From assembly GCF_003367355.1 (NCBI RefSeq), contig NZ_CP031413.1, positions 2,336,921 through 2,400,920 of the forward strand: a stretch of 64,000 nucleotides of DNA, written 5' to 3'. The translations under genes were made by a program, and so were the position numbers. Positions within the stretch are counted from its first letter, which is position 1. Each line of letters starts with the position of its first letter. A model generated the notes under the pieces. That model was not told where the DNA came from and did no database searches. It worked only from the letters and a program-made list of their open reading frames with translations. Source of the DNA: Lysobacter sp. TY2-98. Its GTDB lineage: Bacteria; Pseudomonadota; Gammaproteobacteria; Xanthomonadales; Xanthomonadaceae. Below are positions 40,086 to 52,581 of the stretch, in pieces.

Positions 40086-40637
40086 TCAGCCGGCGAATCC
40101 GCCGCTGTCCAGGAAGGCCTGCTCGTCCGCTGTAGTCGCGCGACCGAGCGCAGCATTGCGATGCGGGAAACGGCCGAAGCGCTCGATGATGTCGAGGTGC
40201 AGCTTCGCCCACTGGTCCGCATCGGGTGCACTGAGCCGGTCGCGATGCAGCTCAACGGCGCGACGCTGGTCGTCGAGCGCTTCCGAATGCTCGAACGGCA
40301 GGTAGAGGAACGGACGAAGCAGTTCCTCCGTCGCAAGGTCGAAGCCGGCGTCGATCGCCTGCTGTGCGATCGACTTCGCCAGCGGGTCGGTGGCGTACGC
40401 ATGCGCGCTACCGCGGAACGCATTGCGTGGAATCTGGTCGAGCAGGATGACCAGTGCGAGCGCCCCGGTCGCATCGTTGCGCCAGTCGTCCAGCTCACCG
40501 CGCGCCGCCGCGAAGTGCAGGTCGAGCACGCCGCGGCAGCACGCGTCGAACGTGTCGTCGCGCGTGAACCATTTCGACGGACCCGCCTCGCGCCAGAACG
40601 CGACGACATCGGCGGCGGTCGTGATCACGTCATTCAC
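40086..40637 (-). CDS. DUF924 family protein
   Basis: A 183-residue soluble helical protein. The DUF924 marks are clear: DVVAFWREAGPSKWFTRDDTFD at the N terminus, ALVILLDQIPRNAFRGS and FLYLPFEHSE in the middle, then IIERFGRFPHRNAALGR near the end. The family has a TPR-like fold and no settled biochemical role. It overlaps the preceding LprI-like membrane gene by 8 bases, so the two are in an operon that ends at the terminator 40048. Confidence 0.88.
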   Translation of the reverse strand: MNDVITTAADVVAFWREAGPSKWFTRDDTFDACCRGVLDLHFAAARGELDDWRNDATGALALVILLDQIPRNAFRGSAHAYATDPLAKSIAQQAIDAGFDLATEELLRPFLYLPFEHSEALDDQRRAVELHRDRLSAPDADQWAKLHLDIIERFGRFPHRNAALGRATTADEQAFLDSGGFAG

Positions 40638-41187
40638 CGAGTTGCGTCTCCAGTTCGGCGATCCATGCGGCGGTGAGGCTTTCCAGCGTCACCGCCTGGA
40701 TCAGGGCGCGGATGGGACCGCGAGCATAGGACTGTGCGATGAAAAGCGCATGCCGGTCGCGGAACGCCAGCCACGCGGTATGCGTGCGATCGAACGCGAC
40801 CTGGCCATCGCCATCGAGCTGGCCGCGCAGGCGCGCGACGACGCGATGCAGGCGCGCATCCGCGAACAGCAGGCGCTCGCGCGCCTGCGCGGTGAATTCG
40901 TCGTCCTGCAGCACTTCGACCGCGCCGCGTTCGATCACTTCCTCGGCGCGTGCGAGATAGCCGTCCGCGATCTCCACCGCGGTTTGCGCCTTGCCGACGA
41001 GGCCGGCTTCGAACCGCTGCAGATCCCCGAGGCTGGTCTTCGACCCTTCCAGCCCCTGCTTGAGTGCCAGCAACTTCTGGTTGCGCTCGATGGTTTCGGT
41101 GGTGCGCCGACGTTCGACCTGGCGCTGGATGAAATAGAAGATCCACGCCAACGCCGCGCCGAGGATCACCAGGAAGGCATGCTCCAT
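40630..41187 (-). CDS. Membrane-anchored LprI/DUF1311-like protein
   Basis: A 185-residue protein. An N-terminal helix (AFLVILGAALAWIFYF, about 4-19) anchors it and a coiled-coil-like stretch follows (about 24-75). The C-terminal half resembles the DUF1311 core (LHRVVARLRGQLDGDG, then TAWLAFRDRHALF and ESLTAAWIAELE), but it has no cysteines, unlike the LprI-like lipoprotein at 12650. In the typical family the domain is periplasmic and inhibits lysozyme-type enzymes; whether this one does is unknown. It overlaps the DUF924 gene. Confidence 0.6.
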   Translation of the reverse strand: MEHAFLVILGAALAWIFYFIQRQVERRRTTETIERNQKLLALKQGLEGSKTSLGDLQRFEAGLVGKAQTAVEIADGYLARAEEVIERGAVEVLQDDEFTAQARERLLFADARLHRVVARLRGQLDGDGQVAFDRTHTAWLAFRDRHALFIAQSYARGPIRALIQAVTLESLTAAWIAELETQLGE

Positions 41188-41280
41188 GTCCCGCTCCTGT
41201 CTGGGGTGACAGTCTCGGGCGCGAAGGTCTCAGGGGTCGCGACGTCGAATGCCGTCGGTCGGTTGGACTAGAGTGTGGAC

Positions 41281-41991
41281 ATGAACCGTCGACGCAAACT
41301 ACAGCCCATCGCTATCGCATGTTTTGCGACGGCGCTTGCGGCCGGAATGAGCGCGTGGGTGGTTACGTCGCGCGCTCGGGGCCCCGTAGCGATATCGCTC
41401 GACCACGCGTGGATTCCTCTGCCGCGATCGGGAATGGACGCCACGAACTACGATGTCCGGAGCGTCATCGAACTTGCCGGACACAGCGCGCGGGCCGAGG
41501 GCAGTGACGATCGCCCCCTCGCGACCACCTGTGGTCAATCCACCGATGAATCGACGGAACCCCACTACCGGGTGACCATCGGAGACGGGTTCTTCAATCC
41601 GCCTTACCGCACGTGGCGTGTCGACATCCTCGTCCACGGCGAAGAGGCGGACCTGTCGGTGCGCGAGGCCCCAATTCCAATACCGCCCCCACCACCTCTG
41701 GACGCGCCGGCCGCGCCGTTCAGACGGTGGGTTGCACCTGCCGCAACGCGCACCGTCCCGACACGTTCACTGGAAGCGATTCGAACGACGTGGAATTCCG
41801 ACGAGATCTGGCATTCGCCGCAAGGGAATACCGGGTGCACGGATGGTCGCGACTCGCTTCTCGAGGCCTGCATCGGCGGGCGCTACGCCGCGCGCGACCG
41901 CCACTGCGGTTCGGACCGCAAGGTTGACGAGCTCTGGCGTGCGCTGCTGCGCACCGTGCCCGCACCGCCTCCGGGCGCTTGGAGCCCATGA
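41281..41991 (+). CDS. Hypothetical secreted or membrane-anchored protein
   Basis: A 236-residue protein with an N-terminal basic-hydrophobic signal or anchor (MNRRRKLQPIAIACFATALAAGMSAWVV). A Pro-rich segment lies near residue 140 (IPIPPPPPLDAP). Cysteines in TTCGQS, NTGCTDGRD, EACIGGRY and DRHCGSD suggest disulphides in the periplasm. I do not recognise a family. It is divergent from the LprI-like membrane gene and converges on amn, 11 bases between stops. Confidence 0.65.
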   Translation: MNRRRKLQPIAIACFATALAAGMSAWVVTSRARGPVAISLDHAWIPLPRSGMDATNYDVRSVIELAGHSARAEGSDDRPLATTCGQSTDESTEPHYRVTIGDGFFNPPYRTWRVDILVHGEEADLSVREAPIPIPPPPPLDAPAAPFRRWVAPAATRTVPTRSLEAIRTTWNSDEIWHSPQGNTGCTDGRDSLLEACIGGRYAARDRHCGSDRKVDELWRALLRTVPAPPPGAWSP

Positions 41992-42002
41992 CCCACTAAT
42001 GA

Positions 42003-42779
42003 CTACTCATCAAACTTCAAATGCTTCACCGACTTCCCATGTCGGCGAATCAGGCGAAGCGCTTCGATACCCACCTGAATGTGGTTGTCGACGAAGTCCG
42101 CAGTCACGCGCGCGTCCGACTCGGCGGTCTTGACGCCTTCCGGCGTCATCGGCGCATCCGACACGAGCAACAGCGCGCCGCAGGGAATGCGATTGGCGAA
42201 GCCGGCGGCGAAGATTGTGGCGGTCTCCATGTCGATCGCCATGCAGCGCAGCTTGCGCAGGTAGTCCTTGAACGCTTCGTCGTGTTCCCAGACGCGACGG
42301 TTGGTCGTGTAGACGGTGCCGGTCCAGTAGTCGTGGCCGAGGTCGCGGATCATCGTCGACACGGCGCGCTGCAGCGCGAACGCGGGCAGCGCCGGCACTT
42401 CCGGCGGCATGTAGTCGTTCGACGTGCCTTCGCCGCGGATGGCGGCGATGGGCAGCACGAGGTCGCCGAGCACGGTCTTGCGCTTCAAACCGCCGCACTT
42501 GCCGAGGAACAGCACGGCCTTCGGCGAGATCGCCGAGAGCAGGTCCATGAGCGTCGCCGCGTTCGGGCTGCCCATGCCGAAGTTGATCATGGTGATGCCG
42601 TCGGCGGTGGCGCTCGGCATCGGCTTGTCGAGGCCGACGACGGGCGCGCCCATCAGGCGGGCGAAGGTCTGCAGGTAACCACCGAAGTTCGTCAGCAGGA
42701 GGTGCTGGCCGAACTCCTCGAGCGGAACGCCGGTGTAGCGCGGCAGCCAGTTGGCGACGATCTGGTCTTTGTCTTTCAT
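42003..42779 (-). CDS. amn: AMP nucleosidase
   Basis: A 258-residue protein of the nucleoside phosphorylase superfamily, corresponding to the catalytic C-terminal domain of the E. coli enzyme (which is about 480 residues); this shorter form is usual in several proteobacteria. Motifs: MINFGMGSPNAATLMDLL, VLFLGKCGGL, CMAIDMETATIFAAGF (the catalytic-site Met-Glu-Thr) and LLLVSDAPMT. It splits AMP into adenine and ribose 5-phosphate. ATG 42779 is preferred because AAGGA lies at the right distance upstream. It is divergent from the amidohydrolase pair. Confidence 0.9.
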   Translation of the reverse strand: MKDKDQIVANWLPRYTGVPLEEFGQHLLLTNFGGYLQTFARLMGAPVVGLDKPMPSATADGITMINFGMGSPNAATLMDLLSAISPKAVLFLGKCGGLKRKTVLGDLVLPIAAIRGEGTSNDYMPPEVPALPAFALQRAVSTMIRDLGHDYWTGTVYTTNRRVWEHDEAFKDYLRKLRCMAIDMETATIFAAGFANRIPCGALLLVSDAPMTPEGVKTAESDARVTADFVDNHIQVGIEALRLIRRHGKSVKHLKFDE

Positions 42780-42957
42780 CGTTTTCGTCCTTTTTTTCTT
42801 TGCATGGTCGCACGAGGCGGGCCACCGACCCAGAAGCCGGCGTGCGGCGACGCATTGCCCGAAGCGCCACCTGCGTCGATGCCGGCATGACCAAGGGCAC
42901 GGTGACGATCGGCAGCACACCGTTACGGTCGTCGGCTACCTCGTCCGCGGAACGTCC

Positions 42958-44385
42958 ATGCTCCGGATCCTCGCTTCCTTCGCCTGCACCGTCGCGCTGG
43001 CGGTGCCCCTCGCGGCCGGCGCCGCGGGCTCGCCCTCGCGTTTTGTGCAGGACCCTTACCCCAGCACGTATGCGCGGATTCCGTCCGCGCCAGTGCTGAT
43101 CCGCAACGCCACCGTGCTGACCGGTACGGGCGAACGCCTCGACGGCGCCGACGTGCTGATGCGCGACGGCAGCATCGCGGCGGTCGGCAAAGGCCTGGAA
43201 GCGCCGGCCGACGCCACCATCGTCGACGGCACCGGCAAGTGGGTGACGCCCGGCATCATCGACGTGCATTCGCACCTCGGCGTGTATTCGAGCCCGGCCG
43301 TCAGCGCGGCGAGCGATGGCAACGAAGCCACCGCGCCGACGACGCCGAACGTCTGGGCCGAGCATTCGATCTGGCCGCAGGATCCGGGCTTCCTCACCGC
43401 GATGGCGGGCGGCATCACCACGCTGCAGATCCTGCCGGGCTCGGCGAACCTGATCGGCGGCCGCGGCGTCACGCTCAAGAACGTGCCGTCCACGACCTAC
43501 CAGGGCATGAAATTCCCGGGCGCACCGTGGGGTCTGAAGATGGCCTGCGGTGAGAACCCGAAGCGCGTCTACGGCAAGAAGGGCGGCCCGTCGACGCGCA
43601 TGGGCAATGTCGCCGGCTACCGCGCCGCGTTCATCGACGCGACCGAGTACCTGAAGAAGAACCGCCCGCAGCCGGCGAAGAAGGACCATTGGTGGTCGGC
43701 CGATCCGAAGCCGGACTCGGAGAACGCCACCGGCGGCAAGCGCGACCTGAAGATGGACACGCTCGCCGGCGCGATCAACGGCGACATCCGCGTGCACATC
43801 CACTGCTACCGCGCCGACGAAATGGCCGTGATGCTCGACCTCGCGAAGGAGTTCGGCTTCAAGGTCGCCGCGTTCCACCATGCGGTCGAGGCCTACAAGC
43901 TCTCCGACCGCCTCGCCGCCGAAGGCGTCTGCGGCGCGATGTGGGCCGACTGGTGGGGCTTCAAGATGGAGGCCTACGACGGCATCCAGGAAAACATCGC
44001 GCTGGTCGACCGTCCGCAGAACAGCTGCGCGATCGTGCATTCGGATTCGGAGGAAGGCATCCAGCGCCTGAACCAGGAAGCGGCGAAGGTGATGGCGCAC
44101 GCGAAGCTCGCGGGCATCGACATCACACCCGAGCACGCCATCCGCTGGCTCACGCAGAACCCGGCCAAAGCGCTGGGCATCCTCGACAAGACCGGCACGC
44201 TGGAGACCGGAAAGATGGCCGACGTCGTCGTCTGGAACGGCACGCCGTTCAGCAGCTACGCGCAGGCCGAACAGGTCTACGTCGACGGTGCGCGCGTCTA
44301 CGACCGCAAGGATCCGTCGCGCCAGCCGGTCTCGGATTTCATGCTCGGCCAACGCGCCGCGCCGCAGACGGGAGGTGTGCGATGA
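42958..44385 (+). CDS. Exported amidohydrolase with intact metal site
   Basis: A 475-residue protein with a signal peptide (MLRILASFACTVALAVPLAAGA). The amidohydrolase superfamily frame is complete: GKWVTPGIIDVHSHLGVYS (His-x-His), HIHCYRADEM, AAFHHAVEAYKL, and PAKALGILDKTGTLETGKMADVVVW near the end. The domain family includes dipeptidases, imidazolonepropionase and related enzymes. It ends overlapping a second amidohydrolase-like gene, so the pair is co-translated; they may form a heteromer. Substrate unknown. Confidence 0.9.
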   Translation: MLRILASFACTVALAVPLAAGAAGSPSRFVQDPYPSTYARIPSAPVLIRNATVLTGTGERLDGADVLMRDGSIAAVGKGLEAPADATIVDGTGKWVTPGIIDVHSHLGVYSSPAVSAASDGNEATAPTTPNVWAEHSIWPQDPGFLTAMAGGITTLQILPGSANLIGGRGVTLKNVPSTTYQGMKFPGAPWGLKMACGENPKRVYGKKGGPSTRMGNVAGYRAAFIDATEYLKKNRPQPAKKDHWWSADPKPDSENATGGKRDLKMDTLAGAINGDIRVHIHCYRADEMAVMLDLAKEFGFKVAAFHHAVEAYKLSDRLAAEGVCGAMWADWWGFKMEAYDGIQENIALVDRPQNSCAIVHSDSEEGIQRLNQEAAKVMAHAKLAGIDITPEHAIRWLTQNPAKALGILDKTGTLETGKMADVVVWNGTPFSSYAQAEQVYVDGARVYDRKDPSRQPVSDFMLGQRAAPQTGGVR

Positions 44386-45677
44386 ACCGCTGCGTTTCTG
44401 TACTCGCGGGCGCGCTGCTCGTTGCGCTCACCGGCTCCGCGTCCGCGCAGGAGCTGCTGATCCGCAACGCCACGGTGCACACCGCGACCTCCCGCGGCAC
44501 GCTGCAGAACGCCGACGTGCTGGTGCACGGCGGGCGCATCGCGGCGGTCGGTCCGCATCTGTCAGCACCCGCCGGCGTCACCACCGTCGACGCGAACGGT
44601 GCACCGGTCACGCCGGCGCTGTTCGGCGGGCTGACGCATTTGGGCGTCGAGGAAGTGTCGGGCGAGGACTCGACGGTCGACGCCTCGCTCGGCATGGGCG
44701 AGAACGGCCGCGCCATCAACGTGCGTCCTGAATTCGACGTCACCCTCGCGTTCAATCCGGATGCCACCGCGATTCCGGTCAGCCGCATCGAAGGCATCGG
44801 CGACACCATGCTGATGCCGAGCCTGGGCGAAGGCGGCTCGATCATCCTCGGCCAGGGCGGCATGGTGCGCATGGACGGCACGCCGGATCCGGTCGGTGCG
44901 CGCGTGCTGTTCATCGCGCTGGGCGACCAGGTCGAAGAGGAATCGGGCCATTCGCGCGCGGGCCAGTGGATGCTGCTCGAACAGTGGCTGGATGAAGCGC
45001 GCGGCCGCATCGCGCCGACGACGAACGCGGCGTCGCTGACGCCGGCCGGTCGCGCGGTGCTCGCGAAATTCGCGCGCGGCGAAGGCCTGGTGATGTTCCA
45101 GGTCGATCGTGCCGCCGACATCCGCCAGCTGCTCAAGTTCGCCCAGCGCCAGCACCTGCGCATCGGCATCGTCGGTGGGTCGGAAGCCTGGCGCGTCGCG
45201 CGGGAGATCGCCGCGGCGAAGGTGCCGGTGTTCGTCGATCCGCTGGCGGACCTGCCGGCGAACTTCGACGAGATCGGCGCGCGCATGGACAACGCGGCGA
45301 TCCTGCGCGCGGCCGGCGTCACCGTCGGCATCGTGCAGGGGGGCGAGAACCCGACGCACAACGCGCGCAATACGCGTCAGCTCGCGGGCAACGCCGTCGC
45401 GAACGGCCTGTCGTGGGAAGACGGCCTCGCCGCGCTGACCCGCGTGCCGGCCGAGGTGTTCGGCCAGCGCGACACCGGCACCATTGCGGTCGGCCAGCGC
45501 GCCGACCTCGTGCTGTGGACGGGCGATCCGCTCGACGTCGCGAACGTCGCCAAGCAAGTCTGGTTCGACGGTCGCCCGATCGTCATGCGCAGCCGCCAGA
45601 CCGACCTGCGCGACCGCTACCTCGCGCCGCAAGGGCCGCTGCCGCGCGCGTACGCAGTCCCCGATCGCGCGCGCTGA
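44382..45677 (+). CDS. Exported amidohydrolase-like protein lacking metal ligands
   Basis: A 431-residue protein with a signal peptide (VLAGALLVALTGSASAQ). The N- and C-terminal beta-sandwich strands of the amidohydrolase frame are kept (LLIRNATVHTATSRG, HNARNTRQLAGNAVANGLSW, TGTIAVGQRADLVLWTG). Where an active enzyme has PGxxDxHxH this one has VTPALFGGLTHLGVEE, with only one His, and the later His ligands are missing. It is probably not a metal hydrolase and may support its 4-base-overlapping neighbour. ATG 44382 overlaps the previous stop (ATGA). Confidence 0.85.
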   Translation: MNRCVSVLAGALLVALTGSASAQELLIRNATVHTATSRGTLQNADVLVHGGRIAAVGPHLSAPAGVTTVDANGAPVTPALFGGLTHLGVEEVSGEDSTVDASLGMGENGRAINVRPEFDVTLAFNPDATAIPVSRIEGIGDTMLMPSLGEGGSIILGQGGMVRMDGTPDPVGARVLFIALGDQVEEESGHSRAGQWMLLEQWLDEARGRIAPTTNAASLTPAGRAVLAKFARGEGLVMFQVDRAADIRQLLKFAQRQHLRIGIVGGSEAWRVAREIAAAKVPVFVDPLADLPANFDEIGARMDNAAILRAAGVTVGIVQGGENPTHNARNTRQLAGNAVANGLSWEDGLAALTRVPAEVFGQRDTGTIAVGQRADLVLWTGDPLDVANVAKQVWFDGRPIVMRSRQTDLRDRYLAPQGPLPRAYAVPDRAR

Positions 45678-45821
45678 CGCCTGATCGATCCGCGGCATCG
45701 CCGGTCATCCCGGCGGTGCCGCCCTGCGATCGCCGACACGCGGCGATTGTGCAATGCGTCACATCGCGTACGCTCCGCCACGGTTCGACGCCGGGGAGCG
45801 TCGCCCTGCCCGGATCCCCGC

Positions 45822-46223
45822 ATGCCCGAGTTTTCCGCCATCAATCCCTGGGCCGTGCTCGTTGCGGCCGCATCCGCTTTCATGCTCGGTGGCCTCTGGT
45901 ACGGCCCGTTGTTCCTGAAAGCCTGGGGCCGCGCCGCCGGGATCGACGTCACCCAGTCGCCCAAGCACCCGGGCCGCACGTTCGGTACCGCGTTCGTGCT
46001 GAGCCTCGTCGCCGCGTTCGCGATGGCCCTCGCGTTGCCCAAGGACGTCGGCGTCGCGCACGGCGCCGGGCTTGGAGCACTGATCGGCCTGCTGTTCGTC
46101 GCGACGAGCTTCGGCATCAACTACACGTTCGCACGCAAGCCGCTGACGCTCTGGCTCATCGACGGCGGTTACCACGTCGTGCAGTTCCTGCTCTACGGCG
46201 CGATCCTCGGCGCATGGCACTGA
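45822..46223 (+). CDS. DUF1761 family membrane protein
   Basis: A 133-residue integral membrane protein with four predicted helices (about 11-29, 56-74, 85-103 and 112-130). The N-terminal NPWAVLVAAASAFMLGGLWYGPLFLKAWG is typical of the DUF1761 family, with Gly-Trp-Tyr-Gly between helix and loop. The function is unknown. It overlaps the start of the next gene. Confidence 0.85.
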   Translation: MPEFSAINPWAVLVAAASAFMLGGLWYGPLFLKAWGRAAGIDVTQSPKHPGRTFGTAFVLSLVAAFAMALALPKDVGVAHGAGLGALIGLLFVATSFGINYTFARKPLTLWLIDGGYHVVQFLLYGAILGAWH

Positions 46224-46873
46224 TCGGCGTCGCCCTCGCCGCCGCATTCGCGCTGCAGCCGCTGGGCGTCTTTCACGAAGGCGAAGCCACGGCGCGCGAC
46301 GGCGAGAACTGGCTTGCGCTGCAGGTCACGACCGGTCGCAGCGCGCTGGTGGCGACGGAAGTGCGTGTTCGTCGCGTGCACGACGACGTGGTCGACGCCG
46401 ACGGCACCGACACCGGCCTCGAAGTGACGACGACCGTTCGCGACGCCACCTTCCTCCTCCGAGGCCCCAAGCTGCGCATCGGCCCCGTCGACACCGCGTG
46501 GGCCGGCGTCGAACCGCTGCGCCTGCCGACCAAGCCGCTCGCGCTCAAGCTGCACGGCGCCTCATACCGCCTGCAGCTCGACTGCGCCGCGCGTGGCGAC
46601 GTCTGCCGTCTGGTGCTCGCCGGCGGCGCACGCACGCAGGTGTTGCAGGAGTTCCACGCGGGCCGTTACGACGACGGCACGTTGATGCTCGGCGACGACG
46701 CATCGCCCGCATTGCTGTTCGCCGGCGACCTCGATCACGACGGACGCCTCGACCTGATCCTCGATATCACCGACCACTACAACGCGAGCGAGCGGACGTT
46801 GTTCCTCTCGTCCGGCGCAGCACCGAGGGCACTGGTTCGTCGTGTTGCGCTGCACCGCAGCACGGGATGCTGA
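46214..46873 (+). CDS. Exported hypothetical protein with a calcium-binding-like repeat
   Basis: A 219-residue protein with a signal-like start (MALIGVALAAAFALQPLGVF). Beta-rich sequence follows, and near the C terminus FAGDLDHDGRLDLILDI looks like a VCBS/FG-GAP or EF-hand-like D-x-D-x-D-G calcium loop. It starts inside the last codons of the DUF1761 gene (10-base overlap), which fixes the start at ATG 46214. I do not recognise the full-length family. Confidence 0.7.
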   Translation: MALIGVALAAAFALQPLGVFHEGEATARDGENWLALQVTTGRSALVATEVRVRRVHDDVVDADGTDTGLEVTTTVRDATFLLRGPKLRIGPVDTAWAGVEPLRLPTKPLALKLHGASYRLQLDCAARGDVCRLVLAGGARTQVLQEFHAGRYDDGTLMLGDDASPALLFAGDLDHDGRLDLILDITDHYNASERTLFLSSGAAPRALVRRVALHRSTGC

Positions 46874-46965
46874 ACGGCTGCGCCGCCAGCGCGATCAAGA
46901 ATCCGCGGACGCGACCGATAATCCGTCTGCCAAAGAACAATAAAAGCCCACAGGGGGCCTGACCC

Positions 46966-47910
46966 ATGCGCATCGGACTCGTCGTCGACTCGGCCTGCGA
47001 TCTTCCGCTCGAGTACTTCGCCCAGCACGAAATCACCCTGCTGCCGATCACCGTCAAGATCGGCAACGCCGTGCTCGCTGACCAGCGCAACGAACAGGCG
47101 ACGCTCGAGTTCCTCGACGCGCAGTCGGCCGAGCTGATCGCGCAGGCGGAAACGCAGCCTTTCACCGTGCAGCAGGTCCAGGACCTGTTCCTGAAGAAGC
47201 TGGTCGTCGAATACGACTACGTGTTCTGCATGACGATCACGAAGACGCGCAGCCCGATCTTCGAGAACACCTCGCAGGCAAGCTTCGCGATCCTCAACGA
47301 ATACAAGGAGCCGCGCGCTGCGGCCGGCATCACCACGCCGTTCGCGCTGCGCGTGATCGACACGCAGAACGTGTTCTCCGGCCAGGCGATCTCGGCGGTC
47401 GAAGCCGTGCGGCTGCGCGATTCGCAGGAAGGCGCGCCGAAGATGCGAGCGCGCATCGAACAGGTCGCCCTCGCGACGCACGCCTACATGGTCCCGCGCG
47501 ACCTCAACTATCTGCGCGCGCGTACCCGCCATCGCGGCGATCGCAGCGTGAGTTTCCTCAGCGCCACGCTCGGCAGCGCACTCGACATCAAGCCGATCCT
47601 GCACTGCAACCGCGGCGAGACCGGCCCGGTCGCCAAGGTGAAGGGCTTCGACGCCGCGGCGGAAAAGCTGTTCACCTTTGCCGCGCGCCGCATCCGCGAC
47701 GGCAAGCTGATGACGCCGACGCTTGCGATGAGCTACGGCGGCCCGCTCGACGAAATGCGTCGCCTACCCGGCTACGCCGAGCTGATCGAAACCTGCCGCA
47801 CGCACCGCGTCGAAGTGTTCGAGAGCCTGATGAGCCTCACCGGCATGGTCAACGTCGGCCGCGGTTCGCTCACGCTGGGCTTCGCGTCCGACGCGCCCGC
47901 CTGGGAGTGA
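46966..47910 (+). CDS. DegV family fatty-acid-binding protein
   Basis: A 314-residue protein starting MRIGLVVDSACDLPLEYF, with the DegV two-domain fold, TITKTRSPIFENTSQASFAIL and SLTLGFASD near the end. DegV proteins bind a single fatty acid and hand it to fatty acid kinase (FakA-type). No kinase partner is seen next to it. The length is above the usual 280 residues because of an insert around 185-205 (LRARTRHRGDRSV). The start has AGGGGG at 46952 upstream. Confidence 0.85.
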   Translation: MRIGLVVDSACDLPLEYFAQHEITLLPITVKIGNAVLADQRNEQATLEFLDAQSAELIAQAETQPFTVQQVQDLFLKKLVVEYDYVFCMTITKTRSPIFENTSQASFAILNEYKEPRAAAGITTPFALRVIDTQNVFSGQAISAVEAVRLRDSQEGAPKMRARIEQVALATHAYMVPRDLNYLRARTRHRGDRSVSFLSATLGSALDIKPILHCNRGETGPVAKVKGFDAAAEKLFTFAARRIRDGKLMTPTLAMSYGGPLDEMRRLPGYAELIETCRTHRVEVFESLMSLTGMVNVGRGSLTLGFASDAPAWE

Positions 47911-48002
47911 TGGCGACGCGCGTCACGCGCGCATGACGTCCGGCCCGGTCGCGCATCCCGCGGCTGGGCTACCGTCGACGGGTTATCCCGCCCTTCGACG
48001 CC

Positions 48003-51404
<3,402 letters not shown>

Positions 51405-51420
51405 TCGGTACGCTGCGCCC

Positions 51421-51454
51421 CGACACGGCCCGCTTCGGCGGGCCGTTGTCGTTT
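51421..51454 (+). terminator. Probable terminator after the propeller-amidohydrolase gene
   Basis: A long stem, CACGGCCCGC with GCGGGCCGTTG and flanking pairs, around a TTCG tetraloop, followed by a short T-rich end. The T tract is weak, so confidence is moderate. Confidence 0.6.
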
Positions 51455-51530
51455 CGGGGCTCGTCACGCGCTTTCACAAAGCGACCGTGGCAGCCTGAAT
51501 ACACTGAACGCACCCGCTGAGGAGCCTTCC

Positions 51531-51875
51531 ATGTCGACGCGCTACTACATCCGCCTGCCCGATGGCGCCGCCGCACGCGGCGACACCGCCGCCACCTCGT
51601 TCACCGCGCACGGCGCGGACGGATTCGCCGAACAGCTTCAGCAGGCCGTGCGCACGACGCAGGTGTTCGACCGCTGGCGCGGCACGCAGGACGATCCGGA
51701 CGACGTCGATCCCGCGCTCGGGGCGACCGATCCGAATGCCGTCGTCACCGGCGAGCAGGACGATCTGCACATCGACCTGGTCCTGACCACCACGCTGCCC
51801 GGCGACGTCGTCCGTCACCGCCTGCGCCTGCTCGCCGGCAGCCACTGGCAGCTGCGCGACGTCACCGCGGCCTGA
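51531..51875 (+). CDS. Small hypothetical protein
   Basis: A 114-residue protein starting MSTRYYIRLPDGAAARG and ending RHRLRLLAGSHWQLRDVTAA. It has no signal peptide or membrane helix. GAGGAG precedes the start. Composition is normal for the genome. It lies 10 bases before the Dph6-like gene on the same strand, so they may be co-transcribed. I recognise no family. Confidence 0.65.
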   Translation: MSTRYYIRLPDGAAARGDTAATSFTAHGADGFAEQLQQAVRTTQVFDRWRGTQDDPDDVDPALGATDPNAVVTGEQDDLHIDLVLTTTLPGDVVRHRLRLLAGSHWQLRDVTAA

Positions 51876-51885
51876 GCGCGCCTCC

Positions 51886-52569
51886 GTGCGACGCCCGATG
51901 CTGCTGTCGTGGAGCGGCGGCAAGGACGCGGCATGGACGCTGCACACGCTGCGCCAGCGCGATGACGTCGAAGTCGTCGCGCTACTGACCACCGTCAATC
52001 GCGAATTCGACCGCATCGCGATGCACGGCATCCGTCGCGACGTGCTGCAGGCGCAGGCGAACGCGACAGGCCTGCCGCTGATCGAAGCGGAGATCGAGCC
52101 GCAGTGCGACAACGCGCGCTACGAAGCCGCGTTCGCCGCGGCGCTCGACGAGGCGAGACAGCGCTGGCCGAACCTCGACACCATTGCGTTCGGCGACCTG
52201 TTCCTCGAGGACGTGCGCAGCTGGCGCGAAGCCTCGTGCAAGACGCTCGGCTGGCACATCGACACGCCGCTGTTCGGCGAAAACACTGCACGTCTCGCCC
52301 GCGAAATGATCGCCGGCGGCCTGCGCGCGCACCTGTGCTGCGTCGACACCCAGCAGCTCGACGCGACGTTCTCCGGCCGCGCATTCGACGACACGCTGCT
52401 CGCCGCGTTGCCGAACGACTGCGATCCCTGCGGGGAGAACGGCGAGTTCCACACGCTGGTCGTCGGCGGCCCGATGTTCGGCCGCGCGATCGACGTGCGC
52501 TCGGGCGAGCAGGTGCTGCGCGATGAGCGCTTCTTCTACACGGATTTCCTGCTGGTCGACGCGCCCTGA
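51886..52569 (+). CDS. Dph6-related ATP pyrophosphatase
   Basis: A 227-residue protein with the PP-loop SGGKDAAWTLHTL near residue 10 (S-G-G-K-D), which binds ATP and activates a carbonyl group with AMP. LDTIAFGDLFLEDVRSWRE and the C-terminal DPCGENGEFHTLVVGGPMF are marks of the diphthine-ammonia ligase-like group (the C-G-E-x-G-E-F-H-T block). In bacteria the substrate is not diphthamide, as EF-2 is absent; the real substrate is unknown. Start GTG 51886, with ATG 51898 as an alternative. Confidence 0.86.
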   Translation: MRRPMLLSWSGGKDAAWTLHTLRQRDDVEVVALLTTVNREFDRIAMHGIRRDVLQAQANATGLPLIEAEIEPQCDNARYEAAFAAALDEARQRWPNLDTIAFGDLFLEDVRSWREASCKTLGWHIDTPLFGENTARLAREMIAGGLRAHLCCVDTQQLDATFSGRAFDDTLLAALPNDCDPCGENGEFHTLVVGGPMFGRAIDVRSGEQVLRDERFFYTDFLLVDAP

Positions 52570-52581
52570 CGGCGCGTCGCG

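Noticed and set aside
42010..44352. A 780-codon open frame on the minus strand across amn and the first amidohydrolase
   Set aside because: Shadow of the real amn frame and antisense of the amidohydrolase. No start site or family resemblance.
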